Source: Nannocystis sp. RBIL2
GTDB lineage: Bacteria > Myxococcota_A > Polyangia > Nannocystales > Nannocystaceae
NCBI RefSeq assembly: GCF_026626745.1
Contig: NZ_JAPNJW010000001.1
Span: 1,766,001-1,830,000 of the forward strand
DNA: 64,000 nucleotides
Direction of reading: 5' to 3'
The first letter of the stretch is position 1, and the number at the start of each line of letters is the position of its first letter. The notes under the pieces are model-generated. The model was not told where the DNA came from and searched no databases. It saw only the letters and a program-made list of their open reading frames with translations. This document shows, piece by piece, positions 44,101-53,073 of the stretch. The translations under genes and the position numbers were made by a program.

Positions 44101-44871
44101 ATGCCGAACACAGCCGAAACGCCCACCACGTGCCGCCGCTTCGCCGGCAAGACAGCGATCGTGACCGGCGGCGCGAGCGGCATCGGTCTCGCCACCGCCC
44201 GCCGCCTCGCCGCCGAGGGGGCGAGGCTGGTGATCGCCGACTTGCATGGCGAGGCCGCCGAATCGGCCGCACAGGCGCTCGTCGCCGCCGGCGCCTCGGA
44301 GGCGCTCGGCGTCGCCTGCGACGTGAGCCGGGACGACCAGGTCGAGGCTTGCATGCGACGAGCGCTGGAGCGCTTCGGCGCCGTCGACGTGATCGTCAAC
44401 AACGCCGGCCTGATGACCTTCAAGCCGTTCATCGACCTCAAAGGCGACGACTGGGCGCGGGTCCTCGGCGTCGACTTGATGGGCGCGTTCCTGTTCATTC
44501 GCCAGGGCCTGCTGCACATGCAGCCCGGCGGCGCGATAGTCAACGTCTCGAGCATCCACGCCCGCGAGACCGAGCCCCACGTCGCGCCGTACGCCGCGGC
44601 CAAGGCAGCCCTGGTCTCGCTGACCCGCAGCGCCGCGATCGAGGGCAAGCCGCGGGGGATCCGCGTCAACGCGGTGCTGCCCGGGGCGATCGATACGCCG
44701 ATGCTGTGGGAGAACCCCAACGTGAAGTCGGGTGTGGAGCGGATCGATCGCTCCGAGGTCGGCCACCCCGAGGACGTCGCGGCGGCGATTGCTTTCCTGG
44801 CCGCGTCGGAGGCCGTGTTCGTGGAGGGGACCGCGGTGGTGGTGGACGGCGGCCGACTCGCCCGCCTGTGA
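44101..44871 (+). CDS. Short-chain dehydrogenase/reductase
   Basis: A 256-residue classical SDR. NAD(P)-binding TGGASGIG near residue 22, NNAGLM near 100, catalytic Ser in NVSSIHA and YAAAK (Tyr-x-x-x-Lys) near residue 161-165, then PGAIDTPM. The Asp at the end of strand beta-2 (VIADLHG) suggests NAD(H). Follows the GH1-like gene closely and overlaps the next small ORF by GTGA. Confidence 0.9.
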   Translation: MPNTAETPTTCRRFAGKTAIVTGGASGIGLATARRLAAEGARLVIADLHGEAAESAAQALVAAGASEALGVACDVSRDDQVEACMRRALERFGAVDVIVNNAGLMTFKPFIDLKGDDWARVLGVDLMGAFLFIRQGLLHMQPGGAIVNVSSIHARETEPHVAPYAAAKAALVSLTRSAAIEGKPRGIRVNAVLPGAIDTPMLWENPNVKSGVERIDRSEVGHPEDVAAAIAFLAASEAVFVEGTAVVVDGGRLARL

Positions 44872-45137
44872 CGCTCCTGGCGAGCAGCAAGGCCCGGCGC
44901 GCCCGCCGTCGCCGGACGAGTCAGCTCGCGCCCGATCAGAACGTCGTCGCCCTGAGCCTCGAATTCGAGGACGGGCTGCGCGTGCCCGAGGTCGAGGCCG
45001 CCGTCGCCGCTATCGAGGCCAGAGTGCGAGCGGCCCACCCCGAAGTCACTGCCCTGTTCGTCAAGCCCGAGACACCGAATGCGTTCGCGGAGGCGCACGG
45101 CCGGCTCTTCGGCGCCCCCCTCGACGAGGCCCGCTGA
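44868..45137 (+). CDS. Orphan CDF dimerisation-domain fragment
   Basis: An 89-residue ORF with a GTG start overlapping the SDR stop (GTGA). Residues 20-70 match the C-terminal cytoplasmic dimerisation domain of cation diffusion facilitators (VVALSLEFEDGLRVPEVEAA, then ARVRAAHPEVTALFVKPETP). The transmembrane part is missing, so either it is a decayed remnant or a stand-alone adaptor. The overlap with the SDR favours translation. Confidence 0.55.
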   Translation: MTLLASSKARRARRRRTSQLAPDQNVVALSLEFEDGLRVPEVEAAVAAIEARVRAAHPEVTALFVKPETPNAFAEAHGRLFGAPLDEAR

Positions 45138-45139
45138 CA

Positions 45140-45862
45140 TCACTCGTCCGGAGGCGACTGCCGCGACGCGAGCCCATCCGTCAGCGCCACGATCGCGGCG
45201 AAGGCCTGCCGCAGCTGCGCCTCGTGGCCTTCGCTGCGGCGCCGCCACAGCGCGCGCCCGCCGATCCAGCCCGCGACGGCGCCGGTCGACGCGAACGCCC
45301 CCAGCAGCAGGAGCAGCAGCGCCTTGATCACCACCCCCTTCAGCAGCACGACCGCGAACAATCCGGCGAGGAAGCCGGCGAAGCCGCCGAGGAATGCGCT
45401 CCCCAGGGTCACGCTCGCGTCCATGCGTTCTTCCAGGCGCAGGGTGGTGCGGCCCTCGTGCTCGACCACCGTGAGGTGGATCCGGCGCGTCGTCGCCGAC
45501 CAGATCCGGGCCCCGGCCTCCTGCTTGAGCTGCCCCGGGTCGCCGAGCGAGCGGCGCAGGACCTCGATCATCTGCGACAGCCTCGCGTCGTCGACCTGGC
45601 CGTCGACGACATCCTCGAACATCAGGTCGATCTTGCCGCCGGCCCACCACACCGGCCGGTTGCGGACGTCCTGCAGCGCCAGCTCACCGGTCGCGCGCGC
45701 CACCAGAGCCTTCGAGATGCCCAGCTCCTGGACGACCTCCTCGATCTCGCCCCGGCTCATCGACCGCGCGTCGGTCTTCTCGCCCTCACGCGCGTGGAGC
45801 TCCGCGACGCGCCTGAGGATCTGGCCGACCTCGCGTTCGTCGTAGCGGCGCTCCCCGGACAT
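45140..45862 (-). CDS. Membrane protein with N-terminal helical domain, unknown function
   Basis: A 240-residue protein. Residues 1-65 are a soluble helical module (RYDEREVGQILRRVAELHAR) as in several small bacterial regulators and membrane proteins. Residues 150-205 contain two membrane segments (FLGGFAGFLAGLFAVVLLKG, ALLLLLLGAFASTGAVAGWI), with a basic C-terminus. A cytoplasmic sensor or heat-shock-type helper is possible. It is convergent with the CDF fragment, gap two bases. Confidence 0.7.
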   Translation of the reverse strand: MSGERRYDEREVGQILRRVAELHAREGEKTDARSMSRGEIEEVVQELGISKALVARATGELALQDVRNRPVWWAGGKIDLMFEDVVDGQVDDARLSQMIEVLRRSLGDPGQLKQEAGARIWSATTRRIHLTVVEHEGRTTLRLEERMDASVTLGSAFLGGFAGFLAGLFAVVLLKGVVIKALLLLLLGAFASTGAVAGWIGGRALWRRRSEGHEAQLRQAFAAIVALTDGLASRQSPPDE

Positions 45863-46289
45863 GCCTGGATCCTACCATCGTCAGCGGTGCGCATGCGTCG
45901 AGCTCGGCGGCCAGTGGGGCCCGAAATCGTCGCTCGCGCCCGAGTTCTCGCGGCTCACGTGGCTCAGAGCCCGCCCACTTCGCCGTCGCCTCGATCACGG
46001 CCTGAAACGCCGATCCGGGACAGCAGCTCGAACCGCTCGTCGGGCCCGGGCTGGCTGAAAGCAGCCGGCGAATGCGCTGACGATCCGCAGCGCGACGCGC
46101 CCCGCATGCCCCGAGGTCGCGCGCCGCGACGACGGGCTGCCCGACCCGTGGCAGGGTGCGCCGTCATAAGCGTCGTCGATATCGTCCCCGTGACCTGCGG
46201 TGATGTCAGCAGCGCGGCGCGCACCCGCATGCCGCATCGGCGCCAGCCCCGCGACCTGCGGCCCGAAAGCTGGCCCTGGGGGTGTCTGG
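45863..46289. other. Intergenic region, nothing intact
   Basis: Several Arg-rich open frames on both strands; none has the GC3 or start of a gene. Confidence 0.35.
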
Positions 46290-46523
46290 GGCGCGTGTGG
46301 TTCAATTCCGCCCCCGCGGCCTCGACGCGAAAACACAGCTCGCTCGTGTCGCGGGTCGGCCCGTCGTCGTTCGACCCGTCGGCCTGCAGCATCTCCCCCG
46401 ATCCGGTGCAGTCGGCGCCGGTGCATGGCGTGCTGCTGAGGCGCATGAGTCGATGGCCCGAGAAGACGTCGCCATCGAGCCGGGTGGGGCCGCCTGCGAC
46501 GCGCTCGAGCAGCCCTGCCCGCA
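46290..46523 (-). pseudogene. Coding remnant of an exported protein
   Basis: A minus-strand stretch with very high GC3 and protein-like sequence (LLERVAGGPTRLDGDVFSGH, then SSTPCTGADCTGSGEMLQAD, ELCFRVEAAGAELNHTR) but no convincing start and an Arg-rich continuation. The Cys pattern resembles a secreted protein. Probably the middle of a gene whose ends are lost or frameshifted. Confidence 0.4.
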
Positions 46524-46736
46524 TCGAGCGCGACTGTAGACCGCCGGCCCTGCGGCCATTCACCGGCGACCCTGCGAAATTGAGTGCACTCATTCGGGCA
46601 AGCCCGCGAGCGCGGGAATGCCCTGTCGCGTGCGGTCAAAAAAAGCGCGCGCGTCGACGAACACGTGCGCAAACCCGGGCAGGTTGCGGCGCGCTGGCGA
46701 CGATCGCGGCTGCGAGACCCTGGTAAAGTGGCTGAA

Positions 46737-48836
46737 ATGCGTAACATCTGCCTCGATATCGCCGCGCTGGCGTCGTGCGCCGTGCTGCTCGCGGCCTGCG
46801 GCGACGATGCGTCCCCCGATCCCACCGTTCAGGTCACGTCGGCCACCATCACCGCCACCGGCCAGATGGGCACCACCACTGCGCCTGGGACCACCGAGCC
46901 CACCTCGACGGCCCCGACCGACCCTGGCAACAGCACGGTGGGCACCGAGTCTGGGTCGACGGACACCGGCATCGAGCCGCCGGAGACGACCAGCACCGGC
47001 ACCACCGACACCGACACGACGAGCGCGACCGACACGACGAGCGCGACCGACACCACGAGCACGACCGACACCACGGGGATGACGATGCCGTGCGAGGAGG
47101 CGAACTGTCCCATGGGACAGTTCTGCGACCCCAACGGCGACGGGTGCATCCCCGGCTGCAACGACGACACCGACTGCAACGCCCCGGCCAAGTGCGACGT
47201 CGGCAGCAACACCTGCAAGGGCTGCCTCGGCGACGGCGACTGCCCGCTCGGCACCGTGTGCGACGCCGGCGAGTGCGTGCCCGGCTGCAACGACATGCAG
47301 CCGTGTCAGGACGGCCTGGCCTGCTGCAGCAACAGCTGCGTCGACCTGCTGGTCGACACCGCCAACTGTCAGGCCTGCGGCAACGCCTGTCCGGCGCCGC
47401 CCAACGGCAACGCCGCGTGCGTCATGGCCCAGTGCGGCCTCGAGTCCTGCAAGGCGCCGTGGAACGACTGCGACAAGGACCCGGGCAACGGCTGCGAGAA
47501 CCAGGGCCCGTGTCAGTGCGAGCCCGGCACCCAGACCGCCTGCTACACCGGCCCCGACGGGACCCAGGGCGTCGGCATCTGCAAGCAGGGCGCGCAGACC
47601 TGCAACCCGCAGGGCACCGGCTACGGCCCGTGCATGGGCGAGGTCACGCCCAACCCGACCGACATCTGCAGCAACGGCCTCGACGACAACTGCAACAATC
47701 AGGTCGACGAGGACCCCGACGCCGACGGCGACGGCTACACCGTGTGCGGCGGCGACTGCTGCGACGAAGTCGGCCCCAGCTGCCTCAACCCGGTGCTCGT
47801 CAATCCCGGCGCGTTCGAGGTCGGCGGCAACATGGTCGACGACGACTGCGACGGCACCAAGGACAACCCGCTCCCCTCGTGCGACGCCGGCCTGGCCAGC
47901 AATTCGTCGACCCCGCTCGACTACGCCAAGGCGATCGACCTCTGCCAGACCACGACCGAGAACCCGCCGCAGAACCAGAAGAAGTGGGGCGTCATCTCCG
48001 GCACCCTCACCCGCGCCAACGGGGCCGGCGCGATCGATGCGTCGGCCAAGTCGATCCGCCCCGGCTTCGGCACCAACGTCGTCCCGCAGCAGAACGCCCG
48101 CCTGGCGATCCTCTCGACCGGCAACGCCGCCGACTCGAACGACGTGAACCCGGGCTACGCCGACTTCCAGATGGGCAAGGACAACGGGGCCAACAGCGCC
48201 GCCCCGGCCGACTGGCTCGCTTCCAACGGCGGTCAGTTCCCCAACGCGCCGGGCTGCCCGGGCCCCAACAGCACCCAGGCCAACAACAGCGCGATGCTGA
48301 AGCTGCGGATCCGCGTGCCGACCAACGCCAAGTCGTTCAACGTGCAGATGTACTTCTATTCGGCCGAGTGGCCGGAGTACGTGTGCACGTCCTTCAACGA
48401 CCTGTTCGTCACCCTGGTCAACTCGAACGCCGCCGGCAACCCGAACGACAAGAACATCGCCATCTACACCACGCCGAACAACCAGAAGTACCCGGTCGGC
48501 GTCAACATCGCCAAGGCCGCCCCCGGCCTGTTCACGCAGTGCAAGAACGGCGCGATCAGCTGCCTGGGCAACGGGGGCACCTACAACGGCTGCAGCGGCC
48601 AGACCGGGCTCGCCGGCACCGGCTTCGACATCGTCGAGGGCGGCTGCGGTAATAACAACACCACCGGCGGCGGCACCGGCTGGCTGAAGATGTCCGGCAA
48701 CGTCACCGGCGGCGAGATCATGGAGATCCGCTTCGCCATCTGGGACACGGGCGACGGCATCTACGACTCGCTGGTCCTCCTCGACGACTGGGTCTGGTCG
48801 GTCCAGGCCTCGCAGCCGGGCGTCCAGCCCAACTGA
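46737..48836 (+). CDS. Large Cys-rich surface lipoprotein (MopE-like motif, anchor-L-type C-terminus)
   Basis: A 699-residue exported protein. Lipobox LLAAC (Cys20), then a Thr/Ser/Gly-rich linker to about residue 117. Residues 118-300 are Cys-rich EGF-like or disulfide modules. A putative metal-binding motif like MopE follows near residue 305-345 (DICSNGLDDNCNNQVDEDPD, then a second CDEV/CDGT Cys pair). The last 270 residues are a beta-rich domain resembling choice-of-anchor L modules. Probably a cell-surface or outer-membrane protein. A strong hairpin follows the stop. Confidence 0.82.
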   Translation: MRNICLDIAALASCAVLLAACGDDASPDPTVQVTSATITATGQMGTTTAPGTTEPTSTAPTDPGNSTVGTESGSTDTGIEPPETTSTGTTDTDTTSATDTTSATDTTSTTDTTGMTMPCEEANCPMGQFCDPNGDGCIPGCNDDTDCNAPAKCDVGSNTCKGCLGDGDCPLGTVCDAGECVPGCNDMQPCQDGLACCSNSCVDLLVDTANCQACGNACPAPPNGNAACVMAQCGLESCKAPWNDCDKDPGNGCENQGPCQCEPGTQTACYTGPDGTQGVGICKQGAQTCNPQGTGYGPCMGEVTPNPTDICSNGLDDNCNNQVDEDPDADGDGYTVCGGDCCDEVGPSCLNPVLVNPGAFEVGGNMVDDDCDGTKDNPLPSCDAGLASNSSTPLDYAKAIDLCQTTTENPPQNQKKWGVISGTLTRANGAGAIDASAKSIRPGFGTNVVPQQNARLAILSTGNAADSNDVNPGYADFQMGKDNGANSAAPADWLASNGGQFPNAPGCPGPNSTQANNSAMLKLRIRVPTNAKSFNVQMYFYSAEWPEYVCTSFNDLFVTLVNSNAAGNPNDKNIAIYTTPNNQKYPVGVNIAKAAPGLFTQCKNGAISCLGNGGTYNGCSGQTGLAGTGFDIVEGGCGNNNTTGGGTGWLKMSGNVTGGEIMEIRFAIWDTGDGIYDSLVLLDDWVWSVQASQPGVQPN

Positions 48837-48853
48837 GACCGCGAGCGTGAATG

Positions 48854-48883
48854 AAAGGCCATGTCCTCACGGACATGGCCTTT
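48854..48883 (+). terminator. Strong hairpin terminator, 13 perfect pairs
   Basis: AAAGGCCATGTCC / GGACATGGCCTTT with a TCAC loop, 17 bases after the surface lipoprotein stop. It lacks a U-tract but is the strongest inverted repeat in the window. Confidence 0.75.
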
Positions 48884-49017
48884 CGGACTCATGCTCGAGG
48901 CCTCGCTGCGCCTCGAAGCGCTCGGGCCCCGAGGGAGCGGCCCGAGCCGGCGCAGCGCCTCCCACGTCACGCCGGAGGAGCGGCGCGCGATCGCGCCGGG
49001 CGCCGCGGGGAGAAAGT

Positions 49018-49066
49018 ACGAAAATCTTCGTTGACACTACGAAGGCCGTCGTACATCATCCCGGTC
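49018..49066 (+). promoter_or_regulatory. blaI promoter/operator candidates
   Basis: A -35-like TTGACA at 49031-49036, flanked by two inverted repeats: ACGAA-AATC-TTCGT (49018-49031) and TACGA-AGGCCG-TCGTA (49038-49053). They lie just upstream of the BlaI-like gene and are good candidates for its autorepression sites. Confidence 0.5.
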
Positions 49067-49453
49067 ATGGGTCCCCCACCCCGCCCGACCGACGCCGAGC
49101 TGTCGATCTTGCGCGTCCTCTGGAAGATCGGGCCGGCCACCGTACGGGCAGTGCACGAGGTGCTGCAGGCGGAGCGCCCGGTCAACTACACGACCGCCCT
49201 CAAGCTGCTGCAGATCATGACCGACAAGGGGCTCGTCACGCGCGACGAGTCGGCGCGCAGTCACGTGTACGCCGCGGCCCAGCCCGAGGCGGAGACGCAG
49301 GGCTCGCTGGTCCGTGACCTGCTCGACAAGGCGTTCGCCGGCTCGACGTCTCGCCTCGTCATGCGCGCGCTCGAAGAGCGGCCGGCCAGCGCCGACGAGC
49401 TCTCGCAGTTGCGAACCCTGCTGGAGCGGCTCGAGCGGAGGGGCGGGTCGTGA
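49067..49453 (+). CDS. BlaI/MecI-family transcriptional repressor
   Basis: A 128-residue winged-helix protein. The HTH is clear at about 8-60 (PTDAELSILRVLWKIGPATV, then NYTTALKLLQIMTDKGLVTR), followed by the C-terminal dimerisation helices (LVRDLLDKAFAGSTSRLVM), which contain the usual protease cleavage region. The next gene, an M56 peptidase, overlaps it by four bases (GTGA), giving the standard sensor-repressor operon. Confidence 0.9.
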   Translation: MGPPPRPTDAELSILRVLWKIGPATVRAVHEVLQAERPVNYTTALKLLQIMTDKGLVTRDESARSHVYAAAQPEAETQGSLVRDLLDKAFAGSTSRLVMRALEERPASADELSQLRTLLERLERRGGS

Positions 49454-50739
49454 CCGCGGCGCTCGCGTGGCTCGGCGTGGTCGTGTTGCACGCGACCTGG
49501 CTCGGCGTGGCCACTGCGGCGGTCGCCGCGATCGCGCTGCGATGGCTCGGCGTCGATCGCCCGCGCCGGCGCCACGGCGTCGCGCTCGCTGCGTTGCTGA
49601 TCGTGCCACCGGCGGCGATCGCAGTGACGCTCGCTCCGCCGCCGCTCGCCGCGACGATCGCCGGCGCTGGCGAAACGACCGAGACGGCGCCGCCTTTGGC
49701 CGCGCAGGCGAGGGTCCCTGCGGCCGGCGAGGCCAGGCTCTCGCTCGCGCCTGCGACCCCGTGGATCGGCCTCGCGTGGCTGCTCGGGGCCGCCTGGGGG
49801 GCGCTCGGCCTCGCGGTCGCCAGCGGCAGGGTCGAGCGATTGCGCCGCGCGGCGCGACCGCTCGCGGTCGACGACGCCGAGCGGCTGCTGGCGCGCGCGC
49901 GCCGGCACCTCGACTTCCACCGCCCCGTCGCCATGGCCCGCTCGTCGGCGGTCGGGGTGCCGACGTTGATCGGCTGGTGGCGGCCGCTGGTCGTGTTGCC
50001 GTCGGCCCTGCTCGACCGGGTGCCCGACGAGGAGCTCGAGTGTCTGCTGATCCACGAGCTGGCCCACGTGCAGCGGGCCGACGTCGCCTGGAACTGGCTG
50101 CAGGTGCTCGTCGAGGTCGCGCTGTTCTTTCACCCCGCCGCGCGGTGGCTGGCGCAGCAGGTCCGTCACGAGCGCGAGTGCTGCTGCGACGCAGTGGTCC
50201 CGCCTCGCCAGGCCGACCTCGTCGCCTATGTCCGCGCGCTCACCCGTCTCGCCGCGGCCGATCGGGCGGCCGCCTCACCGGCGCTGTCTGCCAGCGGAGG
50301 AACTCTCGTGAATCGCATCGAACGTCTCGTCGACCCCACCGCCGCAAGGCCCACCTGTTCGCTCGGTCTCTGCTTCACCCTCGTGCTCGGCGCCGTCGCC
50401 GGCGGAGCGACGCTGTGGCTGTGCGACGTCGAAGAATGCCCCGTGCCCCTCGAGGTCGAAGCGTCCGCGGAACAGCAGCTCGCAGCAGCGATGCCGGCGG
50501 CCCCTGCCCGCGCGCCGCTGAAGTTCATCGACCACGAGGGCAACGAGGTCTCGCCCAACGGTCCGGACGGCCAGCCGCGGGCGTTCGGGTTCTTCACCGA
50601 CGAGCACGGGCAGGACTTCGCGGTGCTCCTCGGTCCGGACAAGGCCCCGCCCCGGAAGCGCCCCGAGGCCCCGATCCCGTTCCTCGACCTGCCCGACGAC
50701 GGTACCGATGACCCCGGCGCCGGCACCGACGGGTGCTGA
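49450..50739 (+). CDS. M56-family membrane metallopeptidase (BlaR1-like, no PBP sensor)
   Basis: A 429-residue membrane peptidase. Hydrophobic segments at about 5-30, 45-62, 105-122; zinc site HELAH at 202-206, with ExxxxD (ERECCCD) at 241-247. One further helix is at 333-345. The C-terminal 84 residues contain no penicillin-binding domain, unlike BlaR1, so the signal sensed is not clear. It presumably cleaves the BlaI-like repressor encoded upstream. No beta-lactamase gene is adjacent. Confidence 0.85.
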   Translation: MTAALAWLGVVVLHATWLGVATAAVAAIALRWLGVDRPRRRHGVALAALLIVPPAAIAVTLAPPPLAATIAGAGETTETAPPLAAQARVPAAGEARLSLAPATPWIGLAWLLGAAWGALGLAVASGRVERLRRAARPLAVDDAERLLARARRHLDFHRPVAMARSSAVGVPTLIGWWRPLVVLPSALLDRVPDEELECLLIHELAHVQRADVAWNWLQVLVEVALFFHPAARWLAQQVRHERECCCDAVVPPRQADLVAYVRALTRLAAADRAAASPALSASGGTLVNRIERLVDPTAARPTCSLGLCFTLVLGAVAGGATLWLCDVEECPVPLEVEASAEQQLAAAMPAAPARAPLKFIDHEGNEVSPNGPDGQPRAFGFFTDEHGQDFAVLLGPDKAPPRKRPEAPIPFLDLPDDGTDDPGAGTDGC

Positions 50740-50973
50740 AGGCTGGAGCGCTCGCCGACCGGCTCGAGCTCGCTCTCGGCGCCGCAGGAGGCCCTGAGCA
50801 GCTCCGCACCCTACTCGATCCCGCGACGGCGTTGTTCAGTGAGTGCGCCCGCGAGCCCTTGAGCCGCCAGCGAGACGAGTGATACCGTGCGACATGGCTC
50901 GCACGTTCGTCGCGCCGACCATCGCCCTACTACCACGATTCGGCAGCGAGCGACTGACGAGCGAGGCGCTGCG

Positions 50974-53070
50974 ATGACCGGTGACGACGTCGACGCCGCG
51001 CTGGCGACCCCGGGGCCGAAGCTGGTGGCGTGGGACGCGTCGCGGCCCGGGGAGGCGGCGTTCGCCGTCTTCGCAGTGTCGCCGGCCGGCGCGCGGCTGC
51101 TGGCGCAGGGCGAGGCCGCGGACAAAGACGCGACGGCCGCGGCGTGGCGCCGCCGCGGACTGCGAATCGGCGCGTGGTACTGCGGCCACGAATTCGTGTG
51201 GGTCGCCGACGAGCTCGGCTGCGTCGTGTGGTCGCGCGCCGCGGTCCGCCTCGACCTCACCCGCGTGCAGCTCCGATTCGCCGGCGAGGAATTGGCGCTG
51301 GGCGACGTGCAGACGGTCGCGTCCTTCGTCGCCGACGACTGGGTCCGCCGCGGCGTGCGGCTCGAGCGGAGCGGCGGCGAACCTGTGGTCGCGCTCGACG
51401 AGCACGACGAGGTCGCGCAGCTCGATCCGACCTACAACTACGACAATTTTTTGTTGTCCGACGCCGGCTGGGCGAGCTGCTTCGGCCGCGATCTGGCGGC
51501 CTGGCTCGGCGTGCCGCACCGCGACGACGCGTTCGGCGGAGCGGTGACGGCCCCGGCGAGCGTGCGGCCCGAGCCGCGGGACGACATCGATCGCCTCGCG
51601 CACAAGCTCGCCGAGCTGCGGGCGCTCGGGTCGCGCTGGCTGCCGTCGCCGCTCGTCTACGAGACGCGCCCGCCGCTCGCGCTCGCCACGGTGGCCGCGT
51701 TCGAGCGCGAATACGGCGTCACGCTGCCGTGCGACTACCTGCAATTCCTCGTACGTATCGGCGACGGCGGGGCCGGGCCGATCAGCTATCCGCTGCACCG
51801 ATTGTCGCACGCGCTGCGCGAGGGCCGGCCCGCCAGGCCGTTCTTGCCGACGGGCCCGGCAGCGCACGCGTCCGCCGATTCGTCCGACATCGAGTGGCTG
51901 CTGCGCCAGGCGGACGTCGAGGCGAGCCGCGAGGTCGCCCACCGCATCGAGGACGATTTTCCGGCGGACTGGAGCGAGCGCGACGGCTGCGTGCTGCTCG
52001 GCACCGACGGCTGCGGCGTCGACTCGCTGCTCGTCGTCGCGGGCGAGCGCCGCGGCGAGGTGTGGCTGGCCTGTGATTTCGGGGTGGTCCGGATCGGCCG
52101 CTCGTTCGTCGCGTGGTACGAGCGCTGGCTCGACGACGGGCGAACTCTGCTGCGCTTCGAGCTCGAGTCACCGGACCACCTGGCGAAGCTCGCCCGCGCC
52201 AGCGTGCAGGCGGGGCGGTTCGGCGAGGCGTTCGCGGCGGCCGAGGAGCTGCGGCGCCGGCAGCTCGCCCAGGATCCCGACTCCGATTTCTATCCGTCCG
52301 AGATGCTGCTCGGGACGGCGCGCGCGGGGGTCGACGGCCACTTCGATCGTGTGGCCGTCCTTTCGGACAGGTATGCGATGGACGACGGCTGGACCGGTCA
52401 GGCCGTCGAGGCGCTGCACGACCTGCTGGCGCGGCGAGAAGAACTGCTCGAGCGAGCGCTGGCCCGCGGCGGGACGTGGACGCGGGCGGACGTCGAGGCG
52501 GCGCTGCGGGCGATCGACGGCGAGCTGCTGGCCGACGAGCGGGCCGCCGCGTTCGCGGCGTGCGACGCGGTGCTGGCCCTGATCCCCGACTGCGCGACGG
52601 TGCGGATGAAGCTGGCGGTGACGCTGCTCGCGTTCGACGACCCCGCCGGCGCCCTCGCCCACCTCGAGCGGCACAGCGAGCCGTGCGCCCACGCGTGGAA
52701 CCTGCGCGCCTCCGCGTGGTCGCGACTGGGCCGCCTGGACGAGGCGCTCGCGTGCGCGGCGCGGGGCCTGTCCTTGCGGCCAGGTTGGATCGTCCTCGGC
52801 GACAACCTCGGCGCCTTTTACGATGAGAACGGCGACCCGGCGCGCGCGGCCGAGATCCACGCGGCGTCGATCGCGGCCGAGCCCGAGTACGAATGGGCGC
52901 ACCACAACCGCGGCGTCGCGCTGGCCCGGCTCGGCCACACGGAGGAAGCGCTGGCGTGCATCCGCCGCGCGCTCGAGCTCGGCCATCCGCGCTGGCGGGT
53001 CGCGGCCGAGCCGGGCATCGAGGCGTTGCAGCGATCGCCGGCGTACCGCGCGATGATGCACGCGGACTGA
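50974..53070 (+). CDS. SMI1/KNR4-TPR protein
   Basis: A 698-residue cytoplasmic protein. Residues 1-200 are an unknown alpha/beta region. A SMI1/KNR4-like domain is near 235-400 (TVAAFEREYGVTLPCDYLQF, then LVRIGDGGAGP). From about 420 onwards it is TPR-like, with clear units near 560-680 (AWNLRASAWSRLGRLDEALA). SMI1 domains often are immunity modules against contact-dependent toxins; here the large TPR part makes a different role possible. Convergent with the M14 gene, gap three bases. Confidence 0.8.
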   Translation: MTGDDVDAALATPGPKLVAWDASRPGEAAFAVFAVSPAGARLLAQGEAADKDATAAAWRRRGLRIGAWYCGHEFVWVADELGCVVWSRAAVRLDLTRVQLRFAGEELALGDVQTVASFVADDWVRRGVRLERSGGEPVVALDEHDEVAQLDPTYNYDNFLLSDAGWASCFGRDLAAWLGVPHRDDAFGGAVTAPASVRPEPRDDIDRLAHKLAELRALGSRWLPSPLVYETRPPLALATVAAFEREYGVTLPCDYLQFLVRIGDGGAGPISYPLHRLSHALREGRPARPFLPTGPAAHASADSSDIEWLLRQADVEASREVAHRIEDDFPADWSERDGCVLLGTDGCGVDSLLVVAGERRGEVWLACDFGVVRIGRSFVAWYERWLDDGRTLLRFELESPDHLAKLARASVQAGRFGEAFAAAEELRRRQLAQDPDSDFYPSEMLLGTARAGVDGHFDRVAVLSDRYAMDDGWTGQAVEALHDLLARREELLERALARGGTWTRADVEAALRAIDGELLADERAAAFAACDAVLALIPDCATVRMKLAVTLLAFDDPAGALAHLERHSEPCAHAWNLRASAWSRLGRLDEALACAARGLSLRPGWIVLGDNLGAFYDENGDPARAAEIHAASIAAEPEYEWAHHNRGVALARLGHTEEALACIRRALELGHPRWRVAAEPGIEALQRSPAYRAMMHAD

Positions 53071-53073
53071 CGC

